Below, piece after piece: positions 1 through 6,843 of a DNA stretch of 17,873 nucleotides. Where the stretch lies: contig JAJZGH010000083.1 of NCBI GenBank assembly GCA_021798635.1, positions 1 through 17,873 of the forward strand, read 5' to 3'. The notes under the pieces were generated by a model that saw only the letters and a list, made by a program, of their open reading frames with translations, had not been told where the DNA came from and searched no databases. The translations under genes were made by a program, and so were the position numbers. The DNA is from Planctomycetota bacterium (lineage in GTDB: Bacteria > Planctomycetota > Phycisphaerae > WQYP01). Numbering within the stretch: the stretch's first letter is position 1; each line of letters begins with the position of its first letter.

Positions 1-15
1 CAGGCTTTTCACGCA

Positions 16-2922
16 TTAATCTCCACCGGCCGGCCCATCACCGGCATCGCCGGCAATGTAATGTGTCAGCGGCTGATCTTGTGTCTTGGCCAGGTGCCGC
101 AGATACGCCATGACCTGTCGATAAGAGGCCTTACCTTTTACCGCAATCCATTCCTGCCGCATCTGTTCCGGGCCGGGAACTTTCATCAGTTCTGTGGGCG
201 CAAAGCGGGTATGAACCATTTTTGCAGCCGCTGCTCCGTGCGCTTTAAGCCAACGGGGCGAAAGCCAATGACCAGCTTTCCCCGCTTTACGCCGCAGTTG
301 TTCCCCCTGCCACAGCCGTCCGGGATTATATTTTCGGGCAACGCGAATGCTGCGCACATGATACGCTGCAAAGTTCGGGTGCCTGGTCCAGATGCCAGAG
401 AGTATCCGGGCGTTGGCATCCCACTGGGACATGGGCGGGACATCCGTGATAGCTTCAATGGTGCGCATGAGATTAACCTGGGAATAGCGGTGTGTAATGA
501 GTGTGCCGGGCTTAATCCATGGGCTGACAATGACAGCAAATGACCGATGGGCATCTATATGATCCGCCCCGGATTGCGCATCATCTTCGGTAATAAATAT
601 CGCCATGTGCTTCCATTGCGGGGTGCGGCTTAGTTGCGCAACAATGCGTCCGGTGGCCAGATCATTGTTGGCCACATAATACTGCGGCGTGTAATATCCC
701 GCTGATCGGCCGGCGGTATGATCATCCGGCAGCCAGATATACATGAAGTGCGGTAAATTATTTTTGTGAGCTGCAATAAAGTCATGAACCACGTGTGCAC
801 GGTGCGTATCGAGAATAAAGCGGTTCCATGCCGGGAAGTGTTTGCCCAGATGTTTGGCCATTTCCGGGCTGATTGCACCGGCCTGATTGCGGGACACAAA
901 TTCTCCGAAATCCATAAATGAAACATGATTCGTCAGCAGATCATTAAAAATAAACATGCCGCCGGGATAAGAGATCCACGGATTCGACCAGTGTTTAAGC
1001 GTGCTTAGATTGATGTAATCGGAATAGGGATTATCCGCTCCGCTGAAGCCGGTGCTGGTCTGATAAGCCTGCCCCTGAAGATTCTGCGACCAACCTGGGT
1101 TGGGCACAATACCCCGATTGGAATAGTACATGGGCCACGTCCGCTGCACGTAATCAGAATCCTCCGCCGAGGTCGTCCATTGATGCCCCTGTGCGGTCAC
1201 TTCGCCGTCCATATAAAAATTCACGCACAATCCGAACCGATCGGCCAGGGCATAAAGATTCGGCAATTCTGTGCGATTATAAAGATCCAGGTGCGGATCA
1301 GCCCATTTTCCTGCCCGCTTATAATCGCCAAAGTTTTCGTCAAAGGTTTTATTTTCCCGCAGAATAAAGACCACATCGCGGATATGGCGGCCAATAAACC
1401 GCGCGGCAATTTTATTTTGCGCCGCCAACTTTGCGCGTTGCGTTCGGGAAAAGCCATTATTTGCCAAAGCGGTATGCGTCCAGGCGGCCAGGTGCGCGGG
1501 CAAATCATTAAGGGCAATGCGTTGGACCGTGCCAGGCATGGAATCGCCAACCCATTGATAATGCGGATTGGGCGCTGATCCCAGGCCCTTGGCGGAGACC
1601 ACATACAAAGCGTGCTGATAGATACATAGGTTAGTTGGATACCAGCCGGTAGGAATTAAGCCTTCCGGCTTGCCGGTGGCGGCATTAAAAACCGCCACAT
1701 CGTCATTGCCCGCATTGCCGGCAAATACCTTGCCGTCCGCCACGGCCAGCGCATCAGGAAATGATCCCGGCGGAGCATCACGGTAGGGGCGGTCCATGGC
1801 CATACCGACAATAGCCAAGTGCGTGGTGTTGATCTCGGTAAGAATATCTGCGTTGGCGCAGGCCACCCAGACATTGGCGGACTTTCCCACCGCCGCCAGC
1901 GCGGTGGGGTGAACTCCGGGCAGTTGATTCCCTGGGCCGGTAGGCCCGCCGATGCGAATAAAGCCCACGGGTTGCAGGGTTCGAGCATTGAGAACCGTTA
2001 CGCCATTGTCGCCCCAATCACTGACTACCAGGCGACGGCCATGATCCGCAGTGACCACTTGAAAGGGCATGGCACCGGCATTGGCGTAAAGCGTATGGCC
2101 GGTTTGCACGTTAATCCGGGCCACGCTGTTACTTAACAGTCCGGTGGTAAATACATGTCGGCCCCGCTGTCCTACCGCTGCAGAATCGGGATAAAAATCC
2201 CAGGCGGAATGCTTTTTCCCCCCGGTCGAGGGAATAATTTCGCCGGATGTTCCGGCAGCTTTTTCCCCCGCGGGATCAATGTGTTCGCCCTGATACGTAT
2301 ACGGATACTGCTTTTTCGGAAACGCCTGAAAAGCCAATGGATATTTGCGAAGAAACTTCAGCGTTCCTCCAGGAAGCACCTGCAACGCCAGCACATTATT
2401 GGAAATACCTCCGGCGGCATACACCATACCGTGCGGCCCGGCGGCCAAACCCTGGAATAGACTTTGCCGCGAAACGCCTGGAAGAATTGTGTTGCGCCAT
2501 GCTCGCCCCTTGAGGAATCCGACCTGAGATTGCATCCCCAGATTTTCCGCATTCATAAGCGTCAACGTATGCCGAAACGCATCTCCCGCCGCCTCCACCA
2601 CCACATGGTTCCCAACCCCCACAACCCCAATGGCAAAATTCGGCACCATCGCCATCGTGCCAACCGGGCTGATGATTCGATTCGTCGCGGTTTTATGAAG
2701 TGTGGTCCCGGCACGTTGCGCCGCCATCGCAGAAACACCCGTACCCGCTACCAAGGTCACCGCTACAGCCATAACGCCACATGTGACAATAACGGCAGCC
2801 AGCGGAGCCTTCACCAGCTTACGCGGGACACGAAGGGCAGGAAAATGAAAACTGCAACGCCACGAAGACCGCGCGCTTCTTAAAACCTCTGCCATCAGTC
2901 CAATATAGAATTGCATTCTCAT
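16..2922 (-). CDS. Beta-propeller / phosphoesterase fusion protein, exported or membrane-anchored
   Basis: The protein has 968 residues from the chosen ATG. Residues 38-65 are a long hydrophobic stretch after a basic region (RVPRKLVK), so it is a late signal peptide or signal anchor. Residues ~90-500 contain repeated blade-like segments of the YVTN/YncE propeller type. Residues ~515-800 match the PF04185-type phosphoesterase fold (phospholipase C / acid phosphatase relatives): ENKTFDENFGDY at 523-534, LPDDHTAG at 731-738 and TEDDAQSGADHIDAHR near 778-793, which hold the likely metal ligands. It probably hydrolyses a phosphate ester outside the cytoplasm; the substrate cannot be read. An in-frame ATG exists at 3015, but the ATG at 2922 is preceded by AAGGGA at 7 nt and is preferred. 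It is transcribed away from the urea genes and shows no functional link to them. Confidence 0.85.
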   Translation of the reverse strand: MRMQFYIGLMAEVLRSARSSWRCSFHFPALRVPRKLVKAPLAAVIVTCGVMAVAVTLVAGTGVSAMAAQRAGTTLHKTATNRIISPVGTMAMVPNFAIGVVGVGNHVVVEAAGDAFRHTLTLMNAENLGMQSQVGFLKGRAWRNTILPGVSRQSLFQGLAAGPHGMVYAAGGISNNVLALQVLPGGTLKFLRKYPLAFQAFPKKQYPYTYQGEHIDPAGEKAAGTSGEIIPSTGGKKHSAWDFYPDSAAVGQRGRHVFTTGLLSNSVARINVQTGHTLYANAGAMPFQVVTADHGRRLVVSDWGDNGVTVLNARTLQPVGFIRIGGPTGPGNQLPGVHPTALAAVGKSANVWVACANADILTEINTTHLAIVGMAMDRPYRDAPPGSFPDALAVADGKVFAGNAGNDDVAVFNAATGKPEGLIPTGWYPTNLCIYQHALYVVSAKGLGSAPNPHYQWVGDSMPGTVQRIALNDLPAHLAAWTHTALANNGFSRTQRAKLAAQNKIAARFIGRHIRDVVFILRENKTFDENFGDYKRAGKWADPHLDLYNRTELPNLYALADRFGLCVNFYMDGEVTAQGHQWTTSAEDSDYVQRTWPMYYSNRGIVPNPGWSQNLQGQAYQTSTGFSGADNPYSDYINLSTLKHWSNPWISYPGGMFIFNDLLTNHVSFMDFGEFVSRNQAGAISPEMAKHLGKHFPAWNRFILDTHRAHVVHDFIAAHKNNLPHFMYIWLPDDHTAGRSAGYYTPQYYVANNDLATGRIVAQLSRTPQWKHMAIFITEDDAQSGADHIDAHRSFAVIVSPWIKPGTLITHRYSQVNLMRTIEAITDVPPMSQWDANARILSGIWTRHPNFAAYHVRSIRVARKYNPGRLWQGEQLRRKAGKAGHWLSPRWLKAHGAAAAKMVHTRFAPTELMKVPGPEQMRQEWIAVKGKASYRQVMAYLRHLAKTQDQPLTHYIAGDAGDGPAGGD

Positions 2923-3052
2923 GCCGCCATCCCTTTCAAAAAATCTCCCCATCCAAACCGCTCCCCAATCAGTCCGGAAATAATAACACAAAACCAACCC
3001 CTCCATCGCTCCCAAGCCCCAGCGTCACCCGACATAGCGCAATTTCCCGCGG

Positions 3053-3099
3053 AAAAGGTACCTGACACCTTTATTTAAAAAAGGTGTCAGGTACCTTTT
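3053..3099. repeat. Perfect 20-bp inverted repeat with 7-nt AT loop
   Basis: Arms 3053-3072 and 3080-3099 are exact reverse complements around the loop atttaaa. The core of each arm is GGTACCTGACACC or its complement. It lies between two divergent genes, upstream of both, so it is not placed to terminate either one. The right arm does end in four T. Its form, a short, perfect, stand-alone palindrome, suits a dispersed REP-like or MITE-like element. From memory, similar GGTGTCAGGTACC palindromes occur in many genomes near transposase-family genes, but that cannot be checked here. Confidence 0.85.
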
Positions 3100-3542
3100 A
3101 TTCGGCAGGGGTTGCATCATAATCTGCGACGGGGGCGTGTACCTGCGGTTTCCATTGGATCCATTTCCCCGCAGCCCCAATTTCCGGCAAATAGCTACTG
3201 ATGATCTTCACCGGTTGTCGGGCGTTGTACGAATGTGGTATAAATTCCCTGGCGAATGAGGTTAATAATTTTTGGGCGGAGGTGCTGGCAGGATTCTATG
3301 CTGCGTGTCAGGGCACTTCTCTATGCTCGAAGGGTGCCGAGAATGTTTCAACCCCGGGCCATCGGCGGCTGCATTGCACATTGCGCCTGTTCCAAAGGCA
3401 CGACGCCCCTGTCTAACGTCCCGCCCATCGAGGCGGCTGCACGGGAATTAAAAGGCTTAATTATTGCCAGTCTATCCCTGGCGTGGATGTTCTGCCAAGT
3501 CACAACATGCCGAAAGCTGCCCTATGCGAGGGCGGGGGCGCA
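3100..3542. other. Intergenic region / leader upstream of ureF, no convincing gene
   Basis: About 440 bases between the palindrome and ureF. Two small overlapping open frames on the plus strand (3201-3416 and 3256-3546) resemble no family I know and are rich in AGG and Cys codons, unlike the flanking genes. The second ends TGA at 3544-3546, overlapping the ureF ATG. The stretch also holds small inverted repeats: CCGCC/GGCGG at 3421-3436 and AATTAA/TTAATT at 3446-3462. The 10-mer GGCGGCTGCA occurs twice, at 3364 and 3432. I see no tRNA, no transposase and no recognisable riboswitch. Confidence 0.5.
3215..3244 (+). promoter_or_regulatory. Possible sigma-70 promoter for ureFG
   Basis: TTGTCG (3215-3220) and TATAAA (3239-3244) are separated by 18 bases, matching 4/6 and 5/6 positions of the -35/-10 consensus. 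It would start a transcript about 290 bases ahead of ureF. A match of this quality can arise by chance; it is listed because ureFG needs a promoter and no better candidate was found. Confidence 0.25.
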
Positions 3543-4211
3543 ATGAACTCAGCAACGGAATATATTCTCTGGCAACTGGCTGATACCAGCTTTCCCACGG
3601 GAGGTTTTGCCCATTCCTCGGGTTTGGAATCCGCATGGCGCCATGGCCTGGTGCGTCGTGAAAATATCAGCGACTTCTGCCACGATCTGATCCGGCAAGT
3701 TTCCATGCAGACGGCGCCGTTTGTGGCGGCAGCCAGCCAAACTCCTACGCGAATCCGATCCTTAGATAGCTTGTATCATGTCATGTGCACCAATCACGTG
3801 GCGCGCCGGGCCAGTATTCTTCAGGGCAGTGCGTTGCTGCTTGCAGCCCAGCGAGCGTTTGGTCCGGGGGAACTCAAGCGTTTGCAGGAAGCGCACTGCA
3901 TCTGCGAATTTAACGGACATTTCGGCCCCGTATTTGGAGCCGTCTGCGGTCTGGTGACTATTGAACCATTGGCAGCCGTGAGACTGTTATTGTTTGGCAC
4001 CGTGCGACAAACGCTGTCGGCTGCGGTAAGGCTGGGAATTGTTGGTTCCCTGGAAAGTTTGCCCATGCTTCCTGCCATGACGGATCTTATAGATCAGGCC
4101 GCTGCCGCAGCACTGAATCGACTGCCCGAGCACGCCGCCATGCCATGTCCTCTCTTAGATATTTGCCATGGCAGCCACGACCGTCTCTATTCCCGCTTGT
4201 TCCAGAGTTAG
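3543..4211 (+). CDS. ureF: Urease accessory protein UreF
   Basis: UreF is a cytoplasmic urease maturation factor. With UreD and UreG it forms the complex that delivers nickel and drives lysine carbamylation in apo-urease. The product has 222 residues, the usual family length. The N-terminus carries the family signature: WQLADTSFPTGGFAHSSGLE at ~10-29. The following helical part includes an FGxVFG-type segment (HFGPVFGAVCGL, ~121-132). The start at 3543 is chosen because it places the UreF motif at the expected distance and has a purine-rich GAGGGCGGGGG just upstream; an ATG at 3483 would add 20 residues with no similarity. ureG follows 20 bases after the stop, so the two genes are almost certainly co-transcribed and are separated from the other urease genes by the transporter operon. 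Confidence 0.93.
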   Translation: MNSATEYILWQLADTSFPTGGFAHSSGLESAWRHGLVRRENISDFCHDLIRQVSMQTAPFVAAASQTPTRIRSLDSLYHVMCTNHVARRASILQGSALLLAAQRAFGPGELKRLQEAHCICEFNGHFGPVFGAVCGLVTIEPLAAVRLLLFGTVRQTLSAAVRLGIVGSLESLPMLPAMTDLIDQAAAAALNRLPEHAAMPCPLLDICHGSHDRLYSRLFQS

Positions 4212-4231
4212 TTTATTAAGGAGCAGTGTTT

Positions 4232-4957
4232 ATGCACAGAATAAATTCCGATGTGGGCCACAGCCATGATCCTACCGACCATCCCGGGTCATTTCCGCAA
4301 CGGGCTAAGCCGCTGAGCCGGGATTACCACCAACGGGCCTACACCGTGGGAATCGGCGGACCGGTTGGCAGTGGAAAAACGGCTCTGGTGCTGGCTCTGT
4401 GCCGGCACCTGCGCGATACTATGAGCCTGGCGGTGGTTACCAACGACATATTCACACGGGAAGACGGCGAATTTCTCACAAAAAACGCCGCGCTTCCCGC
4501 CGAGCGTATCGTCGCCGTCGAAACAGGTGGGTGCCCCCATTCCGCCATCCGCGAGGATATTTCCGCTAATTTGCTGACTTTAGAACGCCTGCATCGGCGT
4601 TTTTCTCCGGAGCTGATGTTTGTTGAGTCCGGCGGAGACAATCTCGCTGCCGACTTCAGCCGCGAGCTTGCGGATTACACTGTATATGTCATTGACGTGG
4701 CTGGCGGTGATAAAATTCCGCGAAAAGGCGGACCCGGTATGACCAAATCCGACCTGCTGGTAATAAATAAAACCGATCTGGCCTCCGCCGTCGGAGCTGA
4801 TCTGGCCATTATGCAACGCGACGCTCTATTAATGCGGCAGGACGGCCCCTTTATTTTTGCACAAGTTAAACATGATCAGGGTGTGGCCGAAATCGCCCGG
4901 CATATCGTGCACGCGCTGCACCACGCCCTGGGGCGGCCGCATGATCATGCACACTGA
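4232..4957 (+). CDS. ureG: Urease accessory GTPase UreG, His-rich at both ends
   Basis: UreG is a SIMIBI-class GTPase that binds nickel and, with UreD-UreF, inserts it into urease in the cytoplasm. In 241 residues it shows the P-loop GGPVGSGKT (42-50), the metal-binding CPH motif (101-103), ESGGDNL (132-138), the [17 protein letters not shown] segment (~153-169) and the guanine-specificity motif NKTD (179-182). The start is the ATG at 4232, with TAAGGAG 8 bases upstream; a GTG at 4226 is only 2 bases from that site and is rejected. The first ~20 residues include H2, H10, H12 and H17. The last 18 residues hold seven histidines ([18 protein letters not shown]). Such tails may bind nickel, which matters because no ureE is present in this window. 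Confidence 0.96.
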   Translation: MHRINSDVGHSHDPTDHPGSFPQRAKPLSRDYHQRAYTVGIGGPVGSGKTALVLALCRHLRDTMSLAVVTNDIFTREDGEFLTKNAALPAERIVAVETGGCPHSAIREDISANLLTLERLHRRFSPELMFVESGGDNLAADFSRELADYTVYVIDVAGGDKIPRKGGPGMTKSDLLVINKTDLASAVGADLAIMQRDALLMRQDGPFIFAQVKHDQGVAEIARHIVHALHHALGRPHDHAH

Positions 4958-5270
4958 CCCCACATATTGATTGTGCCGGAAAACCAGGGAATTCGTGAGC
5001 ACGCTTTGGTTTGCCGTACGCGACCTATGGACACACCGTGGCGTATGCAGTTGCACGGGGATCACCGATGACGCAACACACCCGCTCGACAACAGCCGCG
5101 ATGGCATCATGGCTGCCTGCGGCACGGGGCCGACAGCGTTTGTTTCCCGCATAGCAAATGACCAGTCAGACGACCCGTTGCGCGCTGCATAGGCAATCGC
5201 GGGCGAAAATATCTGCGTATATTCCCCTTAATGATGGACTTCATCGCAATGCGGTTCTACCCGCGGCGCA
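4958..5270. other. Intergenic region between ureG and the urt promoter
   Basis: About 310 bases with no supported gene. A 73-codon open frame at 4971-5192 has no family resemblance and no ribosome-binding site. I found no strong intrinsic terminator after ureG and no convincing palindromic NtrC site (GCAC...GTGC type), although this is where enhancer sites for the downstream sigma-54 element would be expected. Confidence 0.5.
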
Positions 5271-5286
5271 TGGCACGTTATTTGCA
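5271..5286 (+). promoter_or_regulatory. Sigma-54 (RpoN) -24/-12 promoter of the urt-ure operon
   Basis: The sequence TGGCACG-TTAT-TTGCA matches the consensus TGGCACG-N4-TTGCW at every fixed position. The invariant GG (5272-5273) and GC (5284-5285) have the required 10 bases between them. Transcription would start near 5297 and give a leader of about 135 bases before urtA. Sigma-54 is the usual factor for nitrogen-scavenging genes and needs an activator such as NtrC, so the transporter and urease would be induced by nitrogen shortage. The motif and spacing are seen directly; the activator is inferred. Confidence 0.85.
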
Positions 5287-5309
5287 TCAGTTTACGGCAG
5301 TGGCTAATT

Positions 5310-5328
5310 CCTGGTTAACGTAACCGGG
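5310..5328 (+). other. Small leader hairpin in the urtA 5' UTR
   Basis: CCTGGTTA and TAACCGGG pair over 8 positions, including one T-G wobble, around an ACG loop. It falls about 13 bases after the predicted sigma-54 start site, so it would form near the 5' end of the transcript and may stabilise it. No T-run follows, so it is not a terminator. Confidence 0.35.
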
Positions 5329-5430
5329 TTAGATACCGCTTGGGTGTTTGCCGTTTTGGATCGTTTGATTCACACGGCAGGAAAAATGTCCGACGGTAGT
5401 TTTTGTGTCGTTCCTTTTTTAGGAGCTGTC

Positions 5431-6717
5431 ATGTCTGGCTTGCTTTCATCCTCAATACAGTTTGTTCGACGGTGCCGCAGGAAGCTGTCGTCGCGTGTCT
5501 CAATTGCCGCAGTCCTGGCGGCCGGTGTCGCCAGCGCGGGCGTCGCGCATGGAGCCGGGACGGTCAAGGTTGGAATATTGCATTCCCTGACCGGCACCAT
5601 GGCCATTTCCGAAACGTCCTTACATGACGTTGAGCTTATGGCGATCCATGAAATCAACGCCAAAGGCGGGGTGCTGGGCAAGCAGATTGATCCGGTCATA
5701 GTAAATCCCGCGTCCAATTGGGATTTATTTGCCCAAGATGCCAATACGCTTATTGCAAAAGACAAAGTGAAAGTCATCTTCGGATGCTGGACATCCGTAA
5801 GTCGAAAGTCCGTTCTGCCGGTGGTTCAGGCAGATCACGGGTTGTTGATTTACCCCGTGCAGTATGAAGGCGAAGAATACAGTCCCAATATCTTTTACAT
5901 GGGCGCGGTGCCCAATCAGCAACTAATTCCATCGGTAAAATATCTGATGAGCAAGCCCGGCGGGAAGCGAAAGCGTTTTTTCCTGCTGGGCAGCGATTAT
6001 GTATTTCCCCGCACAGCCAATGAAATTATGGAGGGATATTTATTAAGCCACGGCGTGCCGAAATCGCGGATTAAAGTGATGTATGTTCCGCTGGGCTACA
6101 CGGATTTCCAGACCGTGGTTTCCAAAATCAAGGCCTTTGCGCAGGCCGGCCATGCGTGTGTGCTGTCCACGCTTAATGGCAGCAGTAATGTGCCGTTCTA
6201 CACCGAATTTGCCAATCAGGGTTTAACCGCTGAATCCTGTCCCATCATGGCCTATTCCATTGCCGAAGATGAACTGCGATCCATGGATACGACCAAACTG
6301 GTGGGGCATTATGCGTGCTGGAACTATTTCCAGTCGCTGCGCAGCAAGACCAACAAAAAATTCGTCCATGATTTTAAAATGTGGTGCATGTCCAACCATC
6401 TGCCCGGCGGCATGGCCCGCGTGACCGATGATCCAATTGAGTGCGCTTATACCGGCGTGTATCTCTGGGCTGCGGCATGTGAGAAAGCCAAATCCTTTGC
6501 TCCGATGAAAGTTGCTAAAGCCATGATCGGGCTAAAAATGATGACTCCCGGCGGCATGGTGAAAGTCGCGAAGAATCACAATCTGTATAAACCCGTCTAT
6601 GTCGGCAAGATTCTCGCGGATGGCCAATTCCGGATTGTCTGGAAGAGCAAAGGTTGGGTCAAGCCCGTGGCCTTCAGTCCTTATATCAAGATGGCGATGA
6701 AGAATGCCCCTAAATAA
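5431..6717 (+). CDS. urtA: Urea ABC transporter substrate-binding protein UrtA
   Basis: UrtA is the periplasmic receptor that binds urea and hands it to UrtB/UrtC. The 428-residue product matches the UrtA type of the branched-chain amino acid binding family: KVGILHSLTGTMAISETSL just after the signal, GGVLGKQIDPVIVNPASNW, VIFGCWTSVSRKSVLPV, YPVQYEGEE and FYMGAVPNQQ. The N-terminus is a signal peptide: basic RRCRRKLSSR, hydrophobic SIAAVLAAGVASAGVA, and probable cleavage near AHG-AG at ~41. The start at 5431 has AGGAG 5 bases upstream; an earlier in-frame ATG at 5344 would bury the signal peptide 29 residues inside the protein. It is the first gene after the sigma-54 element and is followed by a hairpin that may keep its mRNA more abundant than that of the rest of the operon. 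Confidence 0.96.
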   Translation: MSGLLSSSIQFVRRCRRKLSSRVSIAAVLAAGVASAGVAHGAGTVKVGILHSLTGTMAISETSLHDVELMAIHEINAKGGVLGKQIDPVIVNPASNWDLFAQDANTLIAKDKVKVIFGCWTSVSRKSVLPVVQADHGLLIYPVQYEGEEYSPNIFYMGAVPNQQLIPSVKYLMSKPGGKRKRFFLLGSDYVFPRTANEIMEGYLLSHGVPKSRIKVMYVPLGYTDFQTVVSKIKAFAQAGHACVLSTLNGSSNVPFYTEFANQGLTAESCPIMAYSIAEDELRSMDTTKLVGHYACWNYFQSLRSKTNKKFVHDFKMWCMSNHLPGGMARVTDDPIECAYTGVYLWAAACEKAKSFAPMKVAKAMIGLKMMTPGGMVKVAKNHNLYKPVYVGKILADGQFRIVWKSKGWVKPVAFSPYIKMAMKNAPK

Positions 6718-6760
6718 GCCTTCATCGGCGCGGTTGTCGCGTCGATTCTCCTTCCAACGC

Positions 6761-6799
6761 CGAAGGGACGGACAGGCTTGCACTTGTCCGATCCCTTCG
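6761..6799 (+). other. Intercistronic hairpin between urtA and urtB
   Basis: Left arm 6761-6774 and right arm 6785-6799 pair over 14 base pairs with one bulged A (6791) around a 10-base loop. No T-run follows, so it is not an intrinsic terminator. In transporter operons a stem after the binding-protein gene often protects that part of the mRNA from 3' decay, giving more binding protein than membrane subunits; that role is inferred. The TTG at 6778, a formal start for the urtB frame, lies in the loop. Confidence 0.75.
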
Positions 6800-6827
6800 T
6801 GCTCCAGTTAGACCGGCTTAGCACATT

Positions 6828-6843
6828 GGAGGCTGACATTCTG
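6828..6843 (+). promoter_or_regulatory. Ribosome-binding site deciding a non-AUG urtB start
   Basis: GGAGG at 6828-6832 is a full Shine-Dalgarno core. The only in-frame codons at a working distance are ATT (6838, 5-base spacer) and CTG (6841, 8-base spacer). No ATG, GTG or TTG lies within 5-12 bases. Starting here gives a protein that begins directly with a signal peptide. Confidence 0.6.

Noticed and set aside
1180..2883. Several plus-strand open frames of 80-140 codons inside the phosphoesterase gene
   Set aside because: They overlap a well-supported minus-strand gene and show no recognisable motif.
3286..3301. TGGCAGG...TATGC resembling a second sigma-54 element ahead of ureF
   Set aside because: There are 11 bases between GG and GC instead of 10, and the -12 half is poor.
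3256..3546. 96-codon plus-strand open frame ending in an ATGA overlap with ureF, considered as a possible small gene or degenerate ureE
   Set aside because: No UreE-like motif or other family resemblance, AGG-rich codon use unlike the neighbours, and a weak upstream site. Kept only as an observation.
4985..5070. GCAC-containing stretches considered as NtrC binding sites
   Set aside because: None forms a convincing GCAC-N7-GTGC palindrome.
4971..5192. 73-codon open frame between ureG and urtA
   Set aside because: No ribosome-binding site or family resemblance; best read as chance in a non-coding gap.
6778..6840. TTG at 6778 as the urtB start
   Set aside because: It lies in the loop of a strong hairpin and would put 21 non-conserved residues before a clean signal peptide.
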